Source: Ruegeria intermedia (GTDB lineage: Bacteria; Pseudomonadota; Alphaproteobacteria; Rhodobacterales; Rhodobacteraceae). From it: DNA of 64,000 nt. The position numbers and the translations under genes were made by a program. The notes below the pieces were generated by a model. The model was not told the DNA's origin. It ran no database searches and was given only the letters and a program-made list of their open reading frames with translations. Where the stretch lies: positions 273,393-337,392 of the forward strand of contig NZ_FQVK01000001.1 in NCBI RefSeq assembly GCF_900129345.1, read 5' to 3'. Numbering within the stretch: position 1 is the first letter of the stretch; each line of letters opens with the position of its first letter. Positions 1 to 8,757 of this stretch are shown here, in pieces.

Positions 1-321
1 GCGCGAGATATAGCCCTGGAACGCCTTGATGAATTCGCGCAGCTGCGCCTTGCTGGCGCTGCGCGCATCGGCGCCCAGCGCATAGCGGGCCATGATCGGC
101 ACATCGGCGTATCGCACGAAGATCTTCTCGAAGTCGCGCAGCATCGCGCTTTCGGATTTGCCCGATTCGATGACGCGGTTGATCTCGGCCACCACCTTGT
201 CGACCAGAGCCTTGGCCGCGGCTTCGGTCAGGGCCAGCGCGGGCAGGGGAAGGGCGGCCGCCGTCACGCCGGCCAGGGCGGCAGAGACGAAGCCGCGGCG
301 GGTCAATGTGTCATTCGGCAT
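1..321 (-). CDS. mlaC: MlaC-family phospholipid-binding protein, partial (C-terminus beyond left edge)
   Basis: This is the N-terminal 107 residues of a periplasmic MlaC/Ttg2D-type protein, which carries phospholipids between the outer-membrane MlaA complex and the inner-membrane MlaFEDB transporter. The start MPNDTLTRRGFVSAALAG has a twin-Arg-like RRGF motif and a hydrophobic stretch ending ALPLPALA, so it is exported. The visible mature part (ALTEAAAKALVDKVVAEINRV, then RYADVPIMARYALG) has the usual MlaC helices and the 'D(V/I)..MAR..LG' block. The ATG overlaps the end of mlaA by 11 bases, which indicates translational coupling in one operon. The identification rests on family pattern plus the MlaA neighbour; the rest of the gene is not in the window. 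Confidence 0.85.
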   Translation of the reverse strand, partial: MPNDTLTRRGFVSAALAGVTAAALPLPALALTEAAAKALVDKVVAEINRVIESGKSESAMLRDFEKIFVRYADVPIMARYALGADARSASKAQLREFIKAFQGYISR

Positions 322-1138
322 AGGGGTCCTCGTAGGGGTCAAGATAGGGGTCCGCGGCCGGATCCCCGCCAAGGTCGGCGTACGGGTCCGAGTACAGATC
401 CAGATAGGCATCCTCATCGTCGCGCGCCAGTTCGAACCGGCGGTTCTGCAGATAGATCAGGCGGGCCTGCGCATAGCTGTCGGCGCTTTCATACAGGATC
501 GAGTCCACCGTGTCCGAATACCGGCCCCGGTCGCCCATCCGGCGCACGACCTCGGCATAAAGGCCCAGGTTGTCGACCGGGCGGGTCGGCGCCAGGTCGA
601 TCGGGTTGGTGAACAGGTTCACCACCACGCCCACCGCGTCGCGTGTGGTGGACGGGCCGTAGAAGGGCAGCTCGACATAGGCACCTTCGCCGAAACCCCA
701 CACATAAAGGGTTTCGCCGAAATCGGTATCGACCGGCGGCAGGTTCAACTCGTCCGCCGGTTTCGACAGGCCGAACCCGCCCACCGTCGAGTTGATCACG
801 AAGCGCAGCAGGGCGTTGCCGGACTGTTTCAGGTTGCCCTGCAACAGGTAATCGACGGCCTGCCCGGGCAGGGTGATGTTCTCGGCGAAGTTGTTGAAAC
901 TGGTTACCATCGGGTCGGGCACGACCTTGACATAACCCTTGGACGCCGGGCGGAACAGAAACCGGTCCACGCCCCGGTTGAACTTGTGGATGCCCCGGTT
1001 GGTTTTTTCGTAGGGGTCGAAAACCTCGCCCCGCGTCGCGGCATCCTGCGGCTGGCTGGCACAGGCCGACAGCACCGCCAAAAGCGCGCCAAGGGCGACA
1101 TGTCTGAAACGGATCCGGCTCGACACGGTCTCATTCAC
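311..1138 (-). CDS. mlaA: MlaA (VacJ) outer-membrane lipoprotein
   Basis: Outer-membrane lipoprotein that removes mislocalised phospholipids from the outer leaflet and passes them to MlaC. A GTG start (VNETVSS) preceded by ACGGGA gives a 275-residue precursor with a lipoprotein signal and lipobox LSAC. An upstream in-frame TTG at 1207 would add 23 residues that do not look like part of a signal peptide, so I prefer 1138. The body has the family blocks FDPYEKTNRGIHKFNRGVD, LLRFVINSTVGGFGL and GFGEGAYVELPFYGPST. The C-terminus is unusual: an acidic tail with several DPY units (ADPYLDPYEDPYAE). It overlaps mlaC by 11 bases. A divergent gap of 284 bases separates it from the ridA operon. Confidence 0.93.
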   Translation of the reverse strand: MNETVSSRIRFRHVALGALLAVLSACASQPQDAATRGEVFDPYEKTNRGIHKFNRGVDRFLFRPASKGYVKVVPDPMVTSFNNFAENITLPGQAVDYLLQGNLKQSGNALLRFVINSTVGGFGLSKPADELNLPPVDTDFGETLYVWGFGEGAYVELPFYGPSTTRDAVGVVVNLFTNPIDLAPTRPVDNLGLYAEVVRRMGDRGRYSDTVDSILYESADSYAQARLIYLQNRRFELARDDEDAYLDLYSDPYADLGGDPAADPYLDPYEDPYAE

Positions 1139-1422
1139 TCCCGTTCGCCCGGATGTAAGGCAACCGGACACTCGATCAATACTCTTGGCCTGTTTGCACC
1201 GGCCCAATCCTCCGGCAGATAGTGGTTTTCCGCCCGAATTGAAACTCCTAGCGTGTTACCCGCGCGCATCCGCAAGGTAAAGTGGTTGGCGTTCAACACC
1301 TCGGGGACAAAAGAGAGCGCGTCGTTTCGCAGGCCGACGGGAAAATGACGGTTTTGCGTCTTTTCGCGAATCCCGTTCCCGGTTAGCGTCCCGAAAACGG
1401 ACCGAGAGCTGAGGACAAGAAC

Positions 1423-1878
1423 ATGAGCATCGCGGCAAAACTGGAATCCATGGGCGTGATCCTGCCGGACGCCCCCGCGCCGGCGGCCAATTACGTGCCG
1501 TTCGTGCGGGTGGGCAACATCGTCTATGTCTCGGGTCAGATCTCGAAGGGCGATGCGTTGATCACCGGCAAGCTGGGCGCCGACATGGACGTCGCGGCCG
1601 GCGCGGCGGCGGCGCGGGTCTGCGCGATCAACCTGCTGGCCCAGGTCAAGGCGGCCTGCGGCGGTGACATCGACAAGCTGTTGCGCGTGATCAAGCTGAC
1701 CGGTTTCGTGAACTCGACCGCCGATTTCACCGACCAGCCGCAGGTGATCAACGGCGCATCGGACTTCCTGGTCGAGGCGCTGGGCGAAGCCGGCCGCCAT
1801 TCGCGTTCGGCCGTCAGCGCCGCGTCGCTGCCGCTGGGCGTCGCGGTCGAGATCGAAGGGATTTTCGAAGTCCGATGA
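1423..1878 (+). CDS. ridA: RidA-family (YjgF/YER057c) enamine/imine deaminase
   Basis: A 151-residue RidA-superfamily protein. Family members hydrolyse reactive enamine/imine intermediates such as 2-aminoacrylate produced by PLP enzymes. The longer N-terminus (AKLESMGVILPDAPAPAANYVPFVRVGNIVYVSGQ) is that of the YjgF-like subgroup rather than the ~130-residue archetype. The C-terminal block GRHSRSAVSAASLPLGVAVEIE contains the conserved Arg-Ser that binds substrate carboxylate in active members. It is first in a tight plus-strand operon: the stop overlaps the next ATG (ATGA). The exact substrate in this subgroup is not established. Confidence 0.88.
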   Translation: MSIAAKLESMGVILPDAPAPAANYVPFVRVGNIVYVSGQISKGDALITGKLGADMDVAAGAAAARVCAINLLAQVKAACGGDIDKLLRVIKLTGFVNSTADFTDQPQVINGASDFLVEALGEAGRHSRSAVSAASLPLGVAVEIEGIFEVR

Positions 1879-2642
1879 TACCTCCGCTGCCCGACGCGTT
1901 TCTGCGCACACCGATCGCCCACCGGGCGCTGCACGACATCCGCGACAACCGCCCGGAAAACAGCCGGGCGGCGGTCGCCGCCGCCGTCAGGTCCGGCTAT
2001 GGGATCGAGATCGACCTGCAGCTGACATCCGACGGTCGGGCCATGGTGTTCCACGACTATGATCTGTTGCGCCTGACCGGCCAGACGGGGGCCATCCAGC
2101 AGATCACCCGGGCCGAGGCTGCGAAGATTCCGCTGCTGCACGGGGACGAGGGGATTCCATCGCTGGAACAGGTGTTGGATCTGGTCGCCGGCCGGGTCCC
2201 GCTGCTGATCGAGTTCAAGGATCAGGATGGCGAAATGGGCGCGAATGTCGGCGCCCTCGAGCAGGCGGTGGTCGAGCTGCTGCGCCGCTATGCCGGGCCG
2301 GTGGCGCTGATGTCGTTCAACCCGCACACGGTGGCCGAACTGGCGCGTCTGGCACCGCAATTGCCACGGGGCATCGTGACGTGTTCCTATCAGCCCAAGG
2401 TCGAACATCTTCCGGTCGGGGTCTGCGATCACCTGCGCGACATCCCCGATTTCGACCGCGTCGAGGCCAGCTTCATCAGTCACGAGGTGCAGGACCTGTC
2501 CCGCCCCCGCGTGGCCGAGCTGAAGGCGCAGGGCGTGCCGATCCTGTGCTGGACGGTGCGCTCGGCCGAACAGGAGGCCGAGGCGCGCAAGGTGGCCGAC
2601 AATGTGACCTTCGAAAACTATCTGGCCGCCATTCCGGGTTGA
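1875..2642 (+). CDS. Glycerophosphodiester phosphodiesterase
   Basis: A 255-residue GDPD-family TIM-barrel enzyme that hydrolyses glycerophosphodiesters to sn-glycerol 3-phosphate and an alcohol. The catalytic signature is clear: IAHRA near residue 15, RPENS near 27, the metal-binding EID near 47 and FHDYDL near 60, with LIEFKDQ later in the barrel. There is no signal peptide, so it is cytoplasmic (UgpQ-type) rather than periplasmic (GlpQ-type). It is translationally coupled to ridA upstream; the next gene follows after 48 bases with its own strong ribosome site. Confidence 0.92.
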   Translation: MIPPLPDAFLRTPIAHRALHDIRDNRPENSRAAVAAAVRSGYGIEIDLQLTSDGRAMVFHDYDLLRLTGQTGAIQQITRAEAAKIPLLHGDEGIPSLEQVLDLVAGRVPLLIEFKDQDGEMGANVGALEQAVVELLRRYAGPVALMSFNPHTVAELARLAPQLPRGIVTCSYQPKVEHLPVGVCDHLRDIPDFDRVEASFISHEVQDLSRPRVAELKAQGVPILCWTVRSAEQEAEARKVADNVTFENYLAAIPG

Positions 2643-2690
2643 ACCCGGCTGCCGGCGTCACAGATGGTTCAAGGGGACGCAGGAGGCCAC

Positions 2691-3878
2691 ATGGACCAGT
2701 CACAGATCGAGATCCGGGTTCTGTCATCGCTGGATCGGATCCCGGCGGCCGAATGGGACAGTTGTGCCTGCCCCGAGGCCGCCGACGGCGCCCGCCCGCT
2801 GGACCCGTTCACCACGCACCGGTTCCTGCGCGCGCTGGAAGACAGCGGATCGGTCGGGCGGGGCACCGGGTGGCAGCCGCAATACCTGACCGCCTATCTG
2901 GACGGCCTGCTGATCGGGGCCGCGCCGATGTATGCCAAGTCGCACAGCCAGGGCGAATACATCTTCGATCACAGCTGGGCCCATGCCTATGAAAACGCGG
3001 GCGGGCGGTATTACCCCAAATTGCAGATCGCTGTGCCCTTCACCCCGGCCACCGGGCGGCGGTTTCTGACACGGCCCGGCTATGACGGGACCGCCATGTC
3101 GGCGCTGGTGCAGGGGGCGGTGCAACTGGCCGCCGACAATCGCCTGTCGTCGCTGCACGTCACCTTCTGCACCCAGGACGAGGCGCTGGCCGGGCAGCAG
3201 ATGGGCCTGCTGGCGCGCGATTCGCAGCAGTTTCACTGGCTGAACGACGGCTATGCCGATTTCGACGATTTCCTCGCCGCCCTGTCCTCGCGCAAGCGCA
3301 AGAACATCCGCAAGGAACGGGCGCAGGCCAATGCCTTTGGCGGCGAGATCCGCACCCTGACCGGCGCCGATCTGCGGCCCGAACACTGGGACGCGTTCTG
3401 GGAGTTCTATCAGGACACCGGCGCACGCAAGTGGGGCTCGCCCTATCTGACGCGGCAATTCTTTGACATCGTTCACGAAACCATGGCCGATGACGTGGCG
3501 CTGGTGCTGGCCGAGCGGGGCGGATACCCGGTGGCCGGCGCGCTGAACTTCATCGGGCGCAAGACCTTGTTCGGGCGCTATTGGGGCTGCACCGAACATC
3601 ACCCCTGTCTGCATTTCGAACTGTGCTACTATAGGGCGATTGACTTTGCCATCGCGCATGGTCTGGCCCGAGTCGAAGCCGGCGCGCAGGGCGAACACAA
3701 GCTGGCGCGGGGTTATCTGCCCACGCGCACGCACAGCCTGCACTGGATCGCCGATCCCGGCTTTGCCGACGCCGTCGCGCGGTACCTCGAGGCCGAGGCC
3801 CGGGCGGTAGGCGAAGAGATCGAGATTCTGACGGATTACGGCCCGTTCAGAAAAGCCAACCCGGAGGAACGGCAATGA
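2691..3878 (+). CDS. FemAB-like GNAT acyltransferase (DUF482 family)
   Basis: A 395-residue protein of the DUF482/FemAB-related family, predicted N-acyltransferases sometimes called peptidoglycan-related, though the function is not demonstrated. Supporting blocks are a [12 protein letters not shown] start, [30 protein letters not shown], the basic [15 protein letters not shown], and the C-terminal [20 protein letters not shown] and [13 protein letters not shown] segments typical of this family. The start is set by GGAGG nine bases before ATG; an in-frame ATG 27 bases upstream lacks a site. Its stop overlaps the next ATG (ATGA). Cytoplasmic. Confidence 0.86.
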   Translation: MDQSQIEIRVLSSLDRIPAAEWDSCACPEAADGARPLDPFTTHRFLRALEDSGSVGRGTGWQPQYLTAYLDGLLIGAAPMYAKSHSQGEYIFDHSWAHAYENAGGRYYPKLQIAVPFTPATGRRFLTRPGYDGTAMSALVQGAVQLAADNRLSSLHVTFCTQDEALAGQQMGLLARDSQQFHWLNDGYADFDDFLAALSSRKRKNIRKERAQANAFGGEIRTLTGADLRPEHWDAFWEFYQDTGARKWGSPYLTRQFFDIVHETMADDVALVLAERGGYPVAGALNFIGRKTLFGRYWGCTEHHPCLHFELCYYRAIDFAIAHGLARVEAGAQGEHKLARGYLPTRTHSLHWIADPGFADAVARYLEAEARAVGEEIEILTDYGPFRKANPEERQ

Positions 3879-4168
3879 GCGAACTACTGTCCACCGAGAC
3901 CCGCGGCCCGCTGCTGGATCCGCTGTTCAGGAACGGCTGGACCATGGTCGCGGACCGCGACGCGATCACCAAGACCTTCATCTTCGACGATTTCGTCGAT
4001 GCCTTCGGCTGGATGACCAGGGTGGCGATCTTTGCGGAAAAGTGGAACCACCACCCCGAATGGAAGAACGTCTACCGCACGGTCGAGGTGGTTTTGACCA
4101 CCCATGACGTGGGCGGCCTGTCGTCTCAGGACGCCAAGCTGGCGCGCAAGATGGACAGCCTGCTTTAG
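3875..4168 (+). CDS. phhB: 4a-hydroxytetrahydrobiopterin dehydratase (pterin-4a-carbinolamine dehydratase)
   Basis: A 97-residue protein that dehydrates 4a-hydroxytetrahydropterin, recycling the pterin cofactor of aromatic amino acid hydroxylases. The hallmark is [23 protein letters not shown], with the two catalytic histidines, then [15 protein letters not shown]. The length equals the family norm. No phenylalanine hydroxylase gene is in this window, so its partner is elsewhere or it serves another role. It is last in the ridA operon; its TAG overlaps by 3 bases the TAA of the convergent lipoprotein gene. Confidence 0.93.
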   Translation: MSELLSTETRGPLLDPLFRNGWTMVADRDAITKTFIFDDFVDAFGWMTRVAIFAEKWNHHPEWKNVYRTVEVVLTTHDVGGLSSQDAKLARKMDSLL

Positions 4169-4485
4169 CCGCGGTCGCCGCGAGAACCGGTGCCGCCGGC
4201 CAGCAGGGCAACCTCACCCAGCCGCCGGAACTCGGCCGGGGTCACGGTGCCATCGCTGACATCTATTCCGCGCGGAATGCCGGTGGTGCGATTGCCCACC
4301 ATCCGAACGCTGCGCGCGGCCGGATCGATGTCGAGGCAGCGCGTCTGATAGCAGGTCAGACCCGATGTGCTGATCTGGATGCGGGCCTGCCCGTCGGGGC
4401 CGGTGACGACAGGGGATTGTGGCACCTCGCAGGCGGTCAGAGCGACCATGGCGCCGATGCCGGCCAGTGTTTTCATGTCGGCCAT
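4165..4485 (-). CDS. Small hypothetical lipoprotein
   Basis: An unrecognised 106-residue protein with a lipoprotein signal ([16 protein letters not shown], lipobox LTAC). The mature part has a short conserved-looking stretch with two cysteines ([20 protein letters not shown]), possibly a disulfide, followed by [18 protein letters not shown]. The ATG with GGAGG six bases upstream fixes the start; an adjacent TTG is less likely. It is probably anchored in the envelope. It lies downstream of the peroxiredoxin gene on the same strand, separated by a stem-loop. Confidence 0.75.
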   Translation of the reverse strand: MADMKTLAGIGAMVALTACEVPQSPVVTGPDGQARIQISTSGLTCYQTRCLDIDPAARSVRMVGNRTTGIPRGIDVSDGTVTPAEFRRLGEVALLAGGTGSRGDRG

Positions 4486-4517
4486 CAAGATCCTCCTTGC
4501 CGTTTTTCTGCCATGTG

Positions 4518-4539
4518 CAAGCGCCCGGCGGGGCGCTTG
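4518..4539. other. Intercistronic stem-loop
   Basis: A perfect 9-base stem (CAAGCGCCC / GGGCGCTTG) with loop GGCG lies between the peroxiredoxin and lipoprotein genes. On the minus strand no T-run follows, so it is a weak terminator at best; it may be an mRNA processing or stability element. Confidence 0.5.
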
Positions 4540-4561
4540 CGGTTGGGTTTCCTTTTGGCGG

Positions 4562-5053
4562 TCAGATGACCGCCAGCAGGCCTTCTCCGGCCGAAATCTC
4601 GCAGGCGCCGGGGCTTTCCTCGAGGTTCAGCGCCACGACCTTGCCGTCTTCGACCAGCATCGCATAGCGCTTGGAACGCGCGATCAGGCCGGCGGGCGGG
4701 GCGTCGAAATCCATGCCGATCGCCTTGGTGAATTCCGAGGCCGGATCGGCCAGCATGGTCAGCCCGGCAGCGGTCGCACCCGTGGCCTCGCCCCAAGCCT
4801 TCATCACGAAGGGGTCGTTGACCGACACGCAGATGATCTCGTCCACGCCCTTGGCCGCAAACTGGTCCTTGGTGCGCATGAAGCTGGGCACATGGGCCGA
4901 GTGGCAGGTGGGGGTGAACGCGCCGGGCACGGCAAAGATCACCACCTTGCGGCCCTTGACCTTGCTGGAGAGCCGCACCTCTTCCGGTCCGTTTTCGCCC
5001 ATCTGGATCAGGGTTGCTTCGGGCAGGGTGTCGCCGGTTGAAATCATCGTCAT
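4562..5053 (-). CDS. Peroxiredoxin, Prx5 type
   Basis: A 163-residue thiol peroxidase of the Prx5 (type II) class, reducing H2O2 and alkyl hydroperoxides. The peroxidatic motif PGAFTPTCH is near residue 42-50, and FAVPGAF, SVNDPFVMKAWG and MLADPASEFTKAIG are standard Prx5 blocks. Start: ATG with AGGAGC immediately upstream; a longer frame up to 5155 includes non-conserved sequence that overlaps the divergent gene's leader. No fused glutaredoxin domain is present. It is divergent from the ferredoxin reductase gene with a 93-base gap. Confidence 0.92.
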   Translation of the reverse strand: MTMISTGDTLPEATLIQMGENGPEEVRLSSKVKGRKVVIFAVPGAFTPTCHSAHVPSFMRTKDQFAAKGVDEIICVSVNDPFVMKAWGEATGATAAGLTMLADPASEFTKAIGMDFDAPPAGLIARSKRYAMLVEDGKVVALNLEESPGACEISAGEGLLAVI

Positions 5054-5146
5054 GCTCCTGTCGATTGAAATTGCAAACGCGCTGCTTGCCGCAATATAGG
5101 TTGGCGGGTGGCACAGGCCACGGGAAATCGACAGGGGGCAGCGCAG

Positions 5147-6358
5147 ATGAGCCATATCGTCGTGATCGGAGCCGGGCAGGCGGGGTCATCCCTGGTGGCC
5201 GGGCTGCGCAAGGGCGGGTTTGACGGGGCGATCACCCTGATCGGGGCGGAACCCGTGCTGCCCTATCAGCGCCCGCCGCTGTCCAAGGCCTATCTTCTGG
5301 GCGAGATGGATCTGGAACGGCTGTTCCTGCGACCCGAAAGTTTCTATGCCGAAAATGACATCACCCTGCGGCTGGGTCAGCAGGTGAACGCGATCGACCC
5401 GGCGGCCAAGACCGTCACCATCGGCGACGAGGTGATCGCCTATGACCAACTGGCGCTGACAACCGGCTCCCATCCACGCCGCCTGCCCGCCGCCATCGGC
5501 GGAGACCTGGCGGGCGTGCATGTGGTGCGCACGCTGGCCGACGTGGACGCGATGGCCCCCGCCGTGACCGAAGGCGCCCGGGCGCTGATCGTGGGCGGCG
5601 GGTACATCGGGCTCGAGGCCGCGGCCGTCTGTGCCAAGCGCGGCGTGCAGGTGACGCTGGTCGAGATGGCCGACCGCATCCTGCAGCGTGTCGCGGCCCC
5701 CGAAACCAGCGACTATTTCCGCGCACTGCACCACGCGCACGGGGTGGACATCCGCGAAGGCGTCGGGCTGGAGCGGATCACCGGCGAGAATGGCAAGGTC
5801 ACCGGCGCGGTGCTGGGCGACGGGACGGAACTGGCGGTCGATTTCGTGGTCGTGGGCGTGGGCATCACTCCGGCGACCGAACTGGCCGAGGCAGCCGGGC
5901 TTGCCATCGAGAACGGCATCAAGACCGACGCGCAGGGCCGCACTTCTGCCGCCGATATCTGGGCGGCGGGCGATTGCGCCTCGTTCCCCTACAAGGGCCG
6001 GCGCATCCGGCTGGAAAGCGTGCCCAACGCCATCGACCAGGCCGAGGTGGTGGCGCAGAACATGCTGGGCGCGGGCAAGGATTACGTGGCCACGGCGTGG
6101 TTCTGGTCGGACCAGTATGACGTGAAGCTGCAGATCGCCGGGCTGAACACGGGCTACGACCGGGTGGTGACCCGGCCGGGCGAGGGGGCGACCACCTCGT
6201 TCTGGTATTACCGGGGCGATCAGTTGCTGGCAGTGGATGCGATGAACGACCCGCGCGCCTACATGGTCGGCAAGCGCCTGATCGACGCAGGGAAAACCGC
6301 CGATCCGGCGGTGGTGGCCGACCCCGCAGCGGATCTGAAGCCGCTGCTCAAGGCGTGA
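5147..6358 (+). CDS. FAD-dependent NAD(P)H:ferredoxin/rubredoxin-type reductase
   Basis: A 403-residue pyridine nucleotide-disulfide-type oxidoreductase of the putidaredoxin/rhodocoxin reductase class, passing electrons from NAD(P)H to a small iron-sulfur protein, often for a P450 or Rieske oxygenase. It has the N-terminal FAD Rossmann motif (VVIGAGQAGSSLVAGLR), the NAD motif ALIVGGGYIGLEAAAV near residue 150, the second FAD motif DIWAAGDCA near 280, and the C-terminal reductase domain (FWSDQYDVKLQIAGL). Start: ATG with AGGGGG upstream. No ferredoxin or oxygenase partner is adjacent. Its stop overlaps the GTG of rsmD. Confidence 0.9.
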   Translation: MSHIVVIGAGQAGSSLVAGLRKGGFDGAITLIGAEPVLPYQRPPLSKAYLLGEMDLERLFLRPESFYAENDITLRLGQQVNAIDPAAKTVTIGDEVIAYDQLALTTGSHPRRLPAAIGGDLAGVHVVRTLADVDAMAPAVTEGARALIVGGGYIGLEAAAVCAKRGVQVTLVEMADRILQRVAAPETSDYFRALHHAHGVDIREGVGLERITGENGKVTGAVLGDGTELAVDFVVVGVGITPATELAEAAGLAIENGIKTDAQGRTSAADIWAAGDCASFPYKGRRIRLESVPNAIDQAEVVAQNMLGAGKDYVATAWFWSDQYDVKLQIAGLNTGYDRVVTRPGEGATTSFWYYRGDQLLAVDAMNDPRAYMVGKRLIDAGKTADPAVVADPAADLKPLLKA

Positions 6359-6906
6359 GGATCATCGCCGGAGAGTTCCGGGGCCGGGCGCTGGCCTCGG
6401 TCGGCAAGGGGGATGCGGGCGCGCATCTGCGCCCCACCACCGACCGGGTGCGCGAAAGCCTGTTCAACGTGCTGAACCACCTGATCGATTTCGACGGGCT
6501 GCGGGTGCTGGACCTGTTTGCCGGCACCGGCGCGCTGGGGCTCGAGGCGCTGTCGCGCGGCGCGGCGCATGTCACCTTCGTCGATGACGGGCGCGTGGCG
6601 CAGGGGCTGATCCGCAAGAACATCGACATGACCCGCAGCGCCGACCGCACCGCCCTGATCCGCCGCGACGCGACGCGGCTGGGCGACAATCCCGGCGCGC
6701 CGTTCGAGCTGATCTTCCTCGACCCGCCCTATGGCAAGGGGCTGGGGCAAAAAGCACTGGCGGCAGCCATGAACGGCGGCTGGCTGGCCGATGATGCGCT
6801 TGTGGTCTGGGAAGAGAACGCCCCGATGGCTCCGCCCGAAGGCTTCACGCTGCACGATGCGCGCAAATACGGCGACACCCATATATCGCTGATGTGGCGG
6901 GGCTGA
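6355..6906 (+). CDS. rsmD: 16S rRNA (guanine966-N2)-methyltransferase RsmD
   Basis: A 183-residue AdoMet methyltransferase that modifies G966 of 16S rRNA. Signature: RIIAGEFRGR at the N-terminus, LRPTTDRVRESLFN, the SAM-binding LDLFAGTGALGLEALSRGA, and the catalytic DPPYGKG. The GTG start overlaps the upstream TGA (GTGA), so it is coupled to the reductase gene. Confidence 0.94.
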   Translation: MRIIAGEFRGRALASVGKGDAGAHLRPTTDRVRESLFNVLNHLIDFDGLRVLDLFAGTGALGLEALSRGAAHVTFVDDGRVAQGLIRKNIDMTRSADRTALIRRDATRLGDNPGAPFELIFLDPPYGKGLGQKALAAAMNGGWLADDALVVWEENAPMAPPEGFTLHDARKYGDTHISLMWRG

Positions 6907-6953
6907 ATCGCCCGGTTTTGGACCCGGGGCCGCACCATGCTATGTTGCAGGGC

Positions 6954-7130
6954 ATGGACCGCGCCATGCCCATATTTCCGCTGGCACCCGCGCAAAGAGC
7001 CGAGGCCACGACCGGCCCCGAACCCAAACCGCGCCGCGCGCCCGTGTTCATCCAGGACGCGGTGACGCCTTGGGGGCGGGAAACGCTGTTGCTTGCGCTG
7101 TGGCGCGCGCAGCAGGATCAGGATCAATAG
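6954..7130 (+). CDS. Small hypothetical protein (doubtful)
   Basis: A 58-residue reading frame (MDRAMPIFPLAPAQRAE ... WGRETLLLALWRAQQDQDQ) that fills the gap between rsmD and the convergent map gene and overlaps map by 7 bases. Proline/alanine-rich first half, amphipathic C-terminal helix. No recognised family. Earlier in-frame starts (GTG 6894, ATG 6942) are possible; none has a convincing ribosome site. It could be non-coding sequence with high-GC codon bias. Confidence 0.35.
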   Translation: MDRAMPIFPLAPAQRAEATTGPEPKPRRAPVFIQDAVTPWGRETLLLALWRAQQDQDQ

Positions 7131-7930
7131 GTCGGGTGGAACGTGCCGCCCGGTGACAGGGTAAAGATCTCGACCCCGTCCGAGGTGACGCCCACGGAAT
7201 GCTCGAACTGCGCCGACAGCGACTTGTCGCGGGTCACGGCGGTCCAGTCATCGGCCAGGGTCTTGGTCTCGGGGCGGCCCAGGTTCACCATCGGCTCGAT
7301 GGTAAAGAACATGCCCTCTTCCAGAACCGCGCCGGTGCCGGGGCGGCCATAGTGCAGCACGTTGGGCGGCGCGTGGAACACCCGGCCCAGCCCGTGCCCG
7401 CAGAAATCGCGCACCACGCTCATGCGGTGCGATTCGACGTAGGACTGGATCGCGTGGCCAATGTCACCGAAGGTGTTGCCCGGCTTGACCATCTCGATCC
7501 CCTTGAACAGGGCGTCATGGGTCACCTGGATCAGCCGCTCGGCCTTGCGCGACAGCTTGCCCGCCACGTACATGCGGCTGGTGTCGCCGAACCAGCCATC
7601 GACGATCACGGTCACGTCGATGTTCAGGATATCGCCGTCCTTCAGCTTCTTCTCGCCCGGAATCCCGTGGCAGACCACGTGGTTCACGCTGATGCAGCTG
7701 GCGTGCTGATAGCCCTTGTAGCCGATGGTGGCCGATTTCGCGCCCGCCTCCTCGACCATCCGGGTGATGATCCGGTCGATCTCGCCCGTTGTCTGGCCGG
7801 GAAAGACATGCTCGGCGATGTCATCAAGGATGCGCGCCGCGACCGCCCCTGCCGCGTGCATGCCGGCAAAGTCAGCCTGTTCGTAAATGCGGATGCCGTC
7901 CTTGGTCAGGCGGCCACGATGGTCTTTCAT
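7124..7930 (-). CDS. map: Methionine aminopeptidase, type I
   Basis: A 268-residue dinuclear metalloprotease that removes the initiator methionine from nascent proteins. The family blocks are present: ISVNHVVCHGIPG, GDILNIDVTVIVDGWFGDTSRMY (metal-ligand Asp residues), CGHGLGRVFHAPPNVLHYG (metal-ligand His), FFTIEPM (Glu) and AQFEHSVGVT (Glu). It has no N-terminal zinc-finger extension. Start ATG with TGGAG upstream; a TTG directly before it is not preferred. Upstream on the same strand is sfsA. Confidence 0.97.
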   Translation of the reverse strand: MKDHRGRLTKDGIRIYEQADFAGMHAAGAVAARILDDIAEHVFPGQTTGEIDRIITRMVEEAGAKSATIGYKGYQHASCISVNHVVCHGIPGEKKLKDGDILNIDVTVIVDGWFGDTSRMYVAGKLSRKAERLIQVTHDALFKGIEMVKPGNTFGDIGHAIQSYVESHRMSVVRDFCGHGLGRVFHAPPNVLHYGRPGTGAVLEEGMFFTIEPMVNLGRPETKTLADDWTAVTRDKSLSAQFEHSVGVTSDGVEIFTLSPGGTFHPTY

Positions 7931-8014
7931 CAACGCGGGGCTCCAATTGTTGCGCGCGAAACCCTCTTTACGCTGCTTGTGCAGAAAGTGCCAGAGGGCG
8001 CGCGGTCGCGGGCG

Positions 8015-8707
8015 TCACAGTTTGTCGCCGATCCAGACGCCCTTGGGCGTGATTTGGGTCGCATAGACCAGCCGTTCAACCCCTTTTGCTGCCGCAGCGT
8101 CAAATTGCGCCGCATAGGCCGGGTCGATATCGGCGGCCAGCGCGAATCTGTCGCAATCGGTGCGCTGCACCAGGTACAGCATGATCGCTCGGTGCCCGGC
8201 CTCGGCCATCGCGGCCAACTCGCCCAGATGCTTGGTGCCGCGCGCGGTCACGCTGTCGGGAAACTCGGCCAGTCCGGGCTGGCGCGACAGGGTCACGCTT
8301 TTCACCTCGACATAGGCGTCCGGCAACCCCGTCTCGCTCAGCAGGAAGTCCACACGGCTGCTGGCCCCGTATTTCACCTCGGGCCGGACGGTGCCATAGG
8401 CGGCCAGTTCGGGGATCTCGCCCGCCTCAAGCGCGGCCCGCAGCGCCCGGTTGGGCACCGATGTATCGACCCCGGTGAAATGGCCGTTCTCGTGCTCGAC
8501 CAGCCGCCAGCCGAATTTCAGTTTCTTCCTGGGGTCATCGTTGGGCTCCAGCCAGATTTTCATGCCCGGCTCGGCCAGCCCCATCATCGACCCGGGATTG
8601 GCGCAATGGGCCGTCACCTCGTGCCCGCCCTCAAGCCTGCAATCGGCCAGAAAGCGTTTGTAACGGCGGATCAGGCGGGCGGGGACAAGAGGGGTTTGAA
8701 AGCGCAT
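8015..8707 (-). CDS. sfsA: SfsA family DNA-binding / nuclease-like protein
   Basis: A 230-residue SfsA protein. E. coli SfsA was described as stimulating sugar fermentation genes; the fold has an OB-like N-terminus and a PD-(D/E)XK-like core, and its true role is not settled. Supporting blocks: LVPARLIRRYKRFLAD, VTAHCANPGSMMGL, PNRALRAALEAGEI, RVDFLLS, DAYVEVKSVTL (nuclease-like E-K) and FPDSVTARGTKHL. It lies upstream of map with an 84-base gap. Confidence 0.95.
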   Translation of the reverse strand: MRFQTPLVPARLIRRYKRFLADCRLEGGHEVTAHCANPGSMMGLAEPGMKIWLEPNDDPRKKLKFGWRLVEHENGHFTGVDTSVPNRALRAALEAGEIPELAAYGTVRPEVKYGASSRVDFLLSETGLPDAYVEVKSVTLSRQPGLAEFPDSVTARGTKHLGELAAMAEAGHRAIMLYLVQRTDCDRFALAADIDPAYAAQFDAAAAKGVERLVYATQITPKGVWIGDKL

Positions 8708-8757
8708 GGCTCTGGGCCTATACCTGCCTCAAAGGTCGATCAAGAGGAGAGCGCGCC

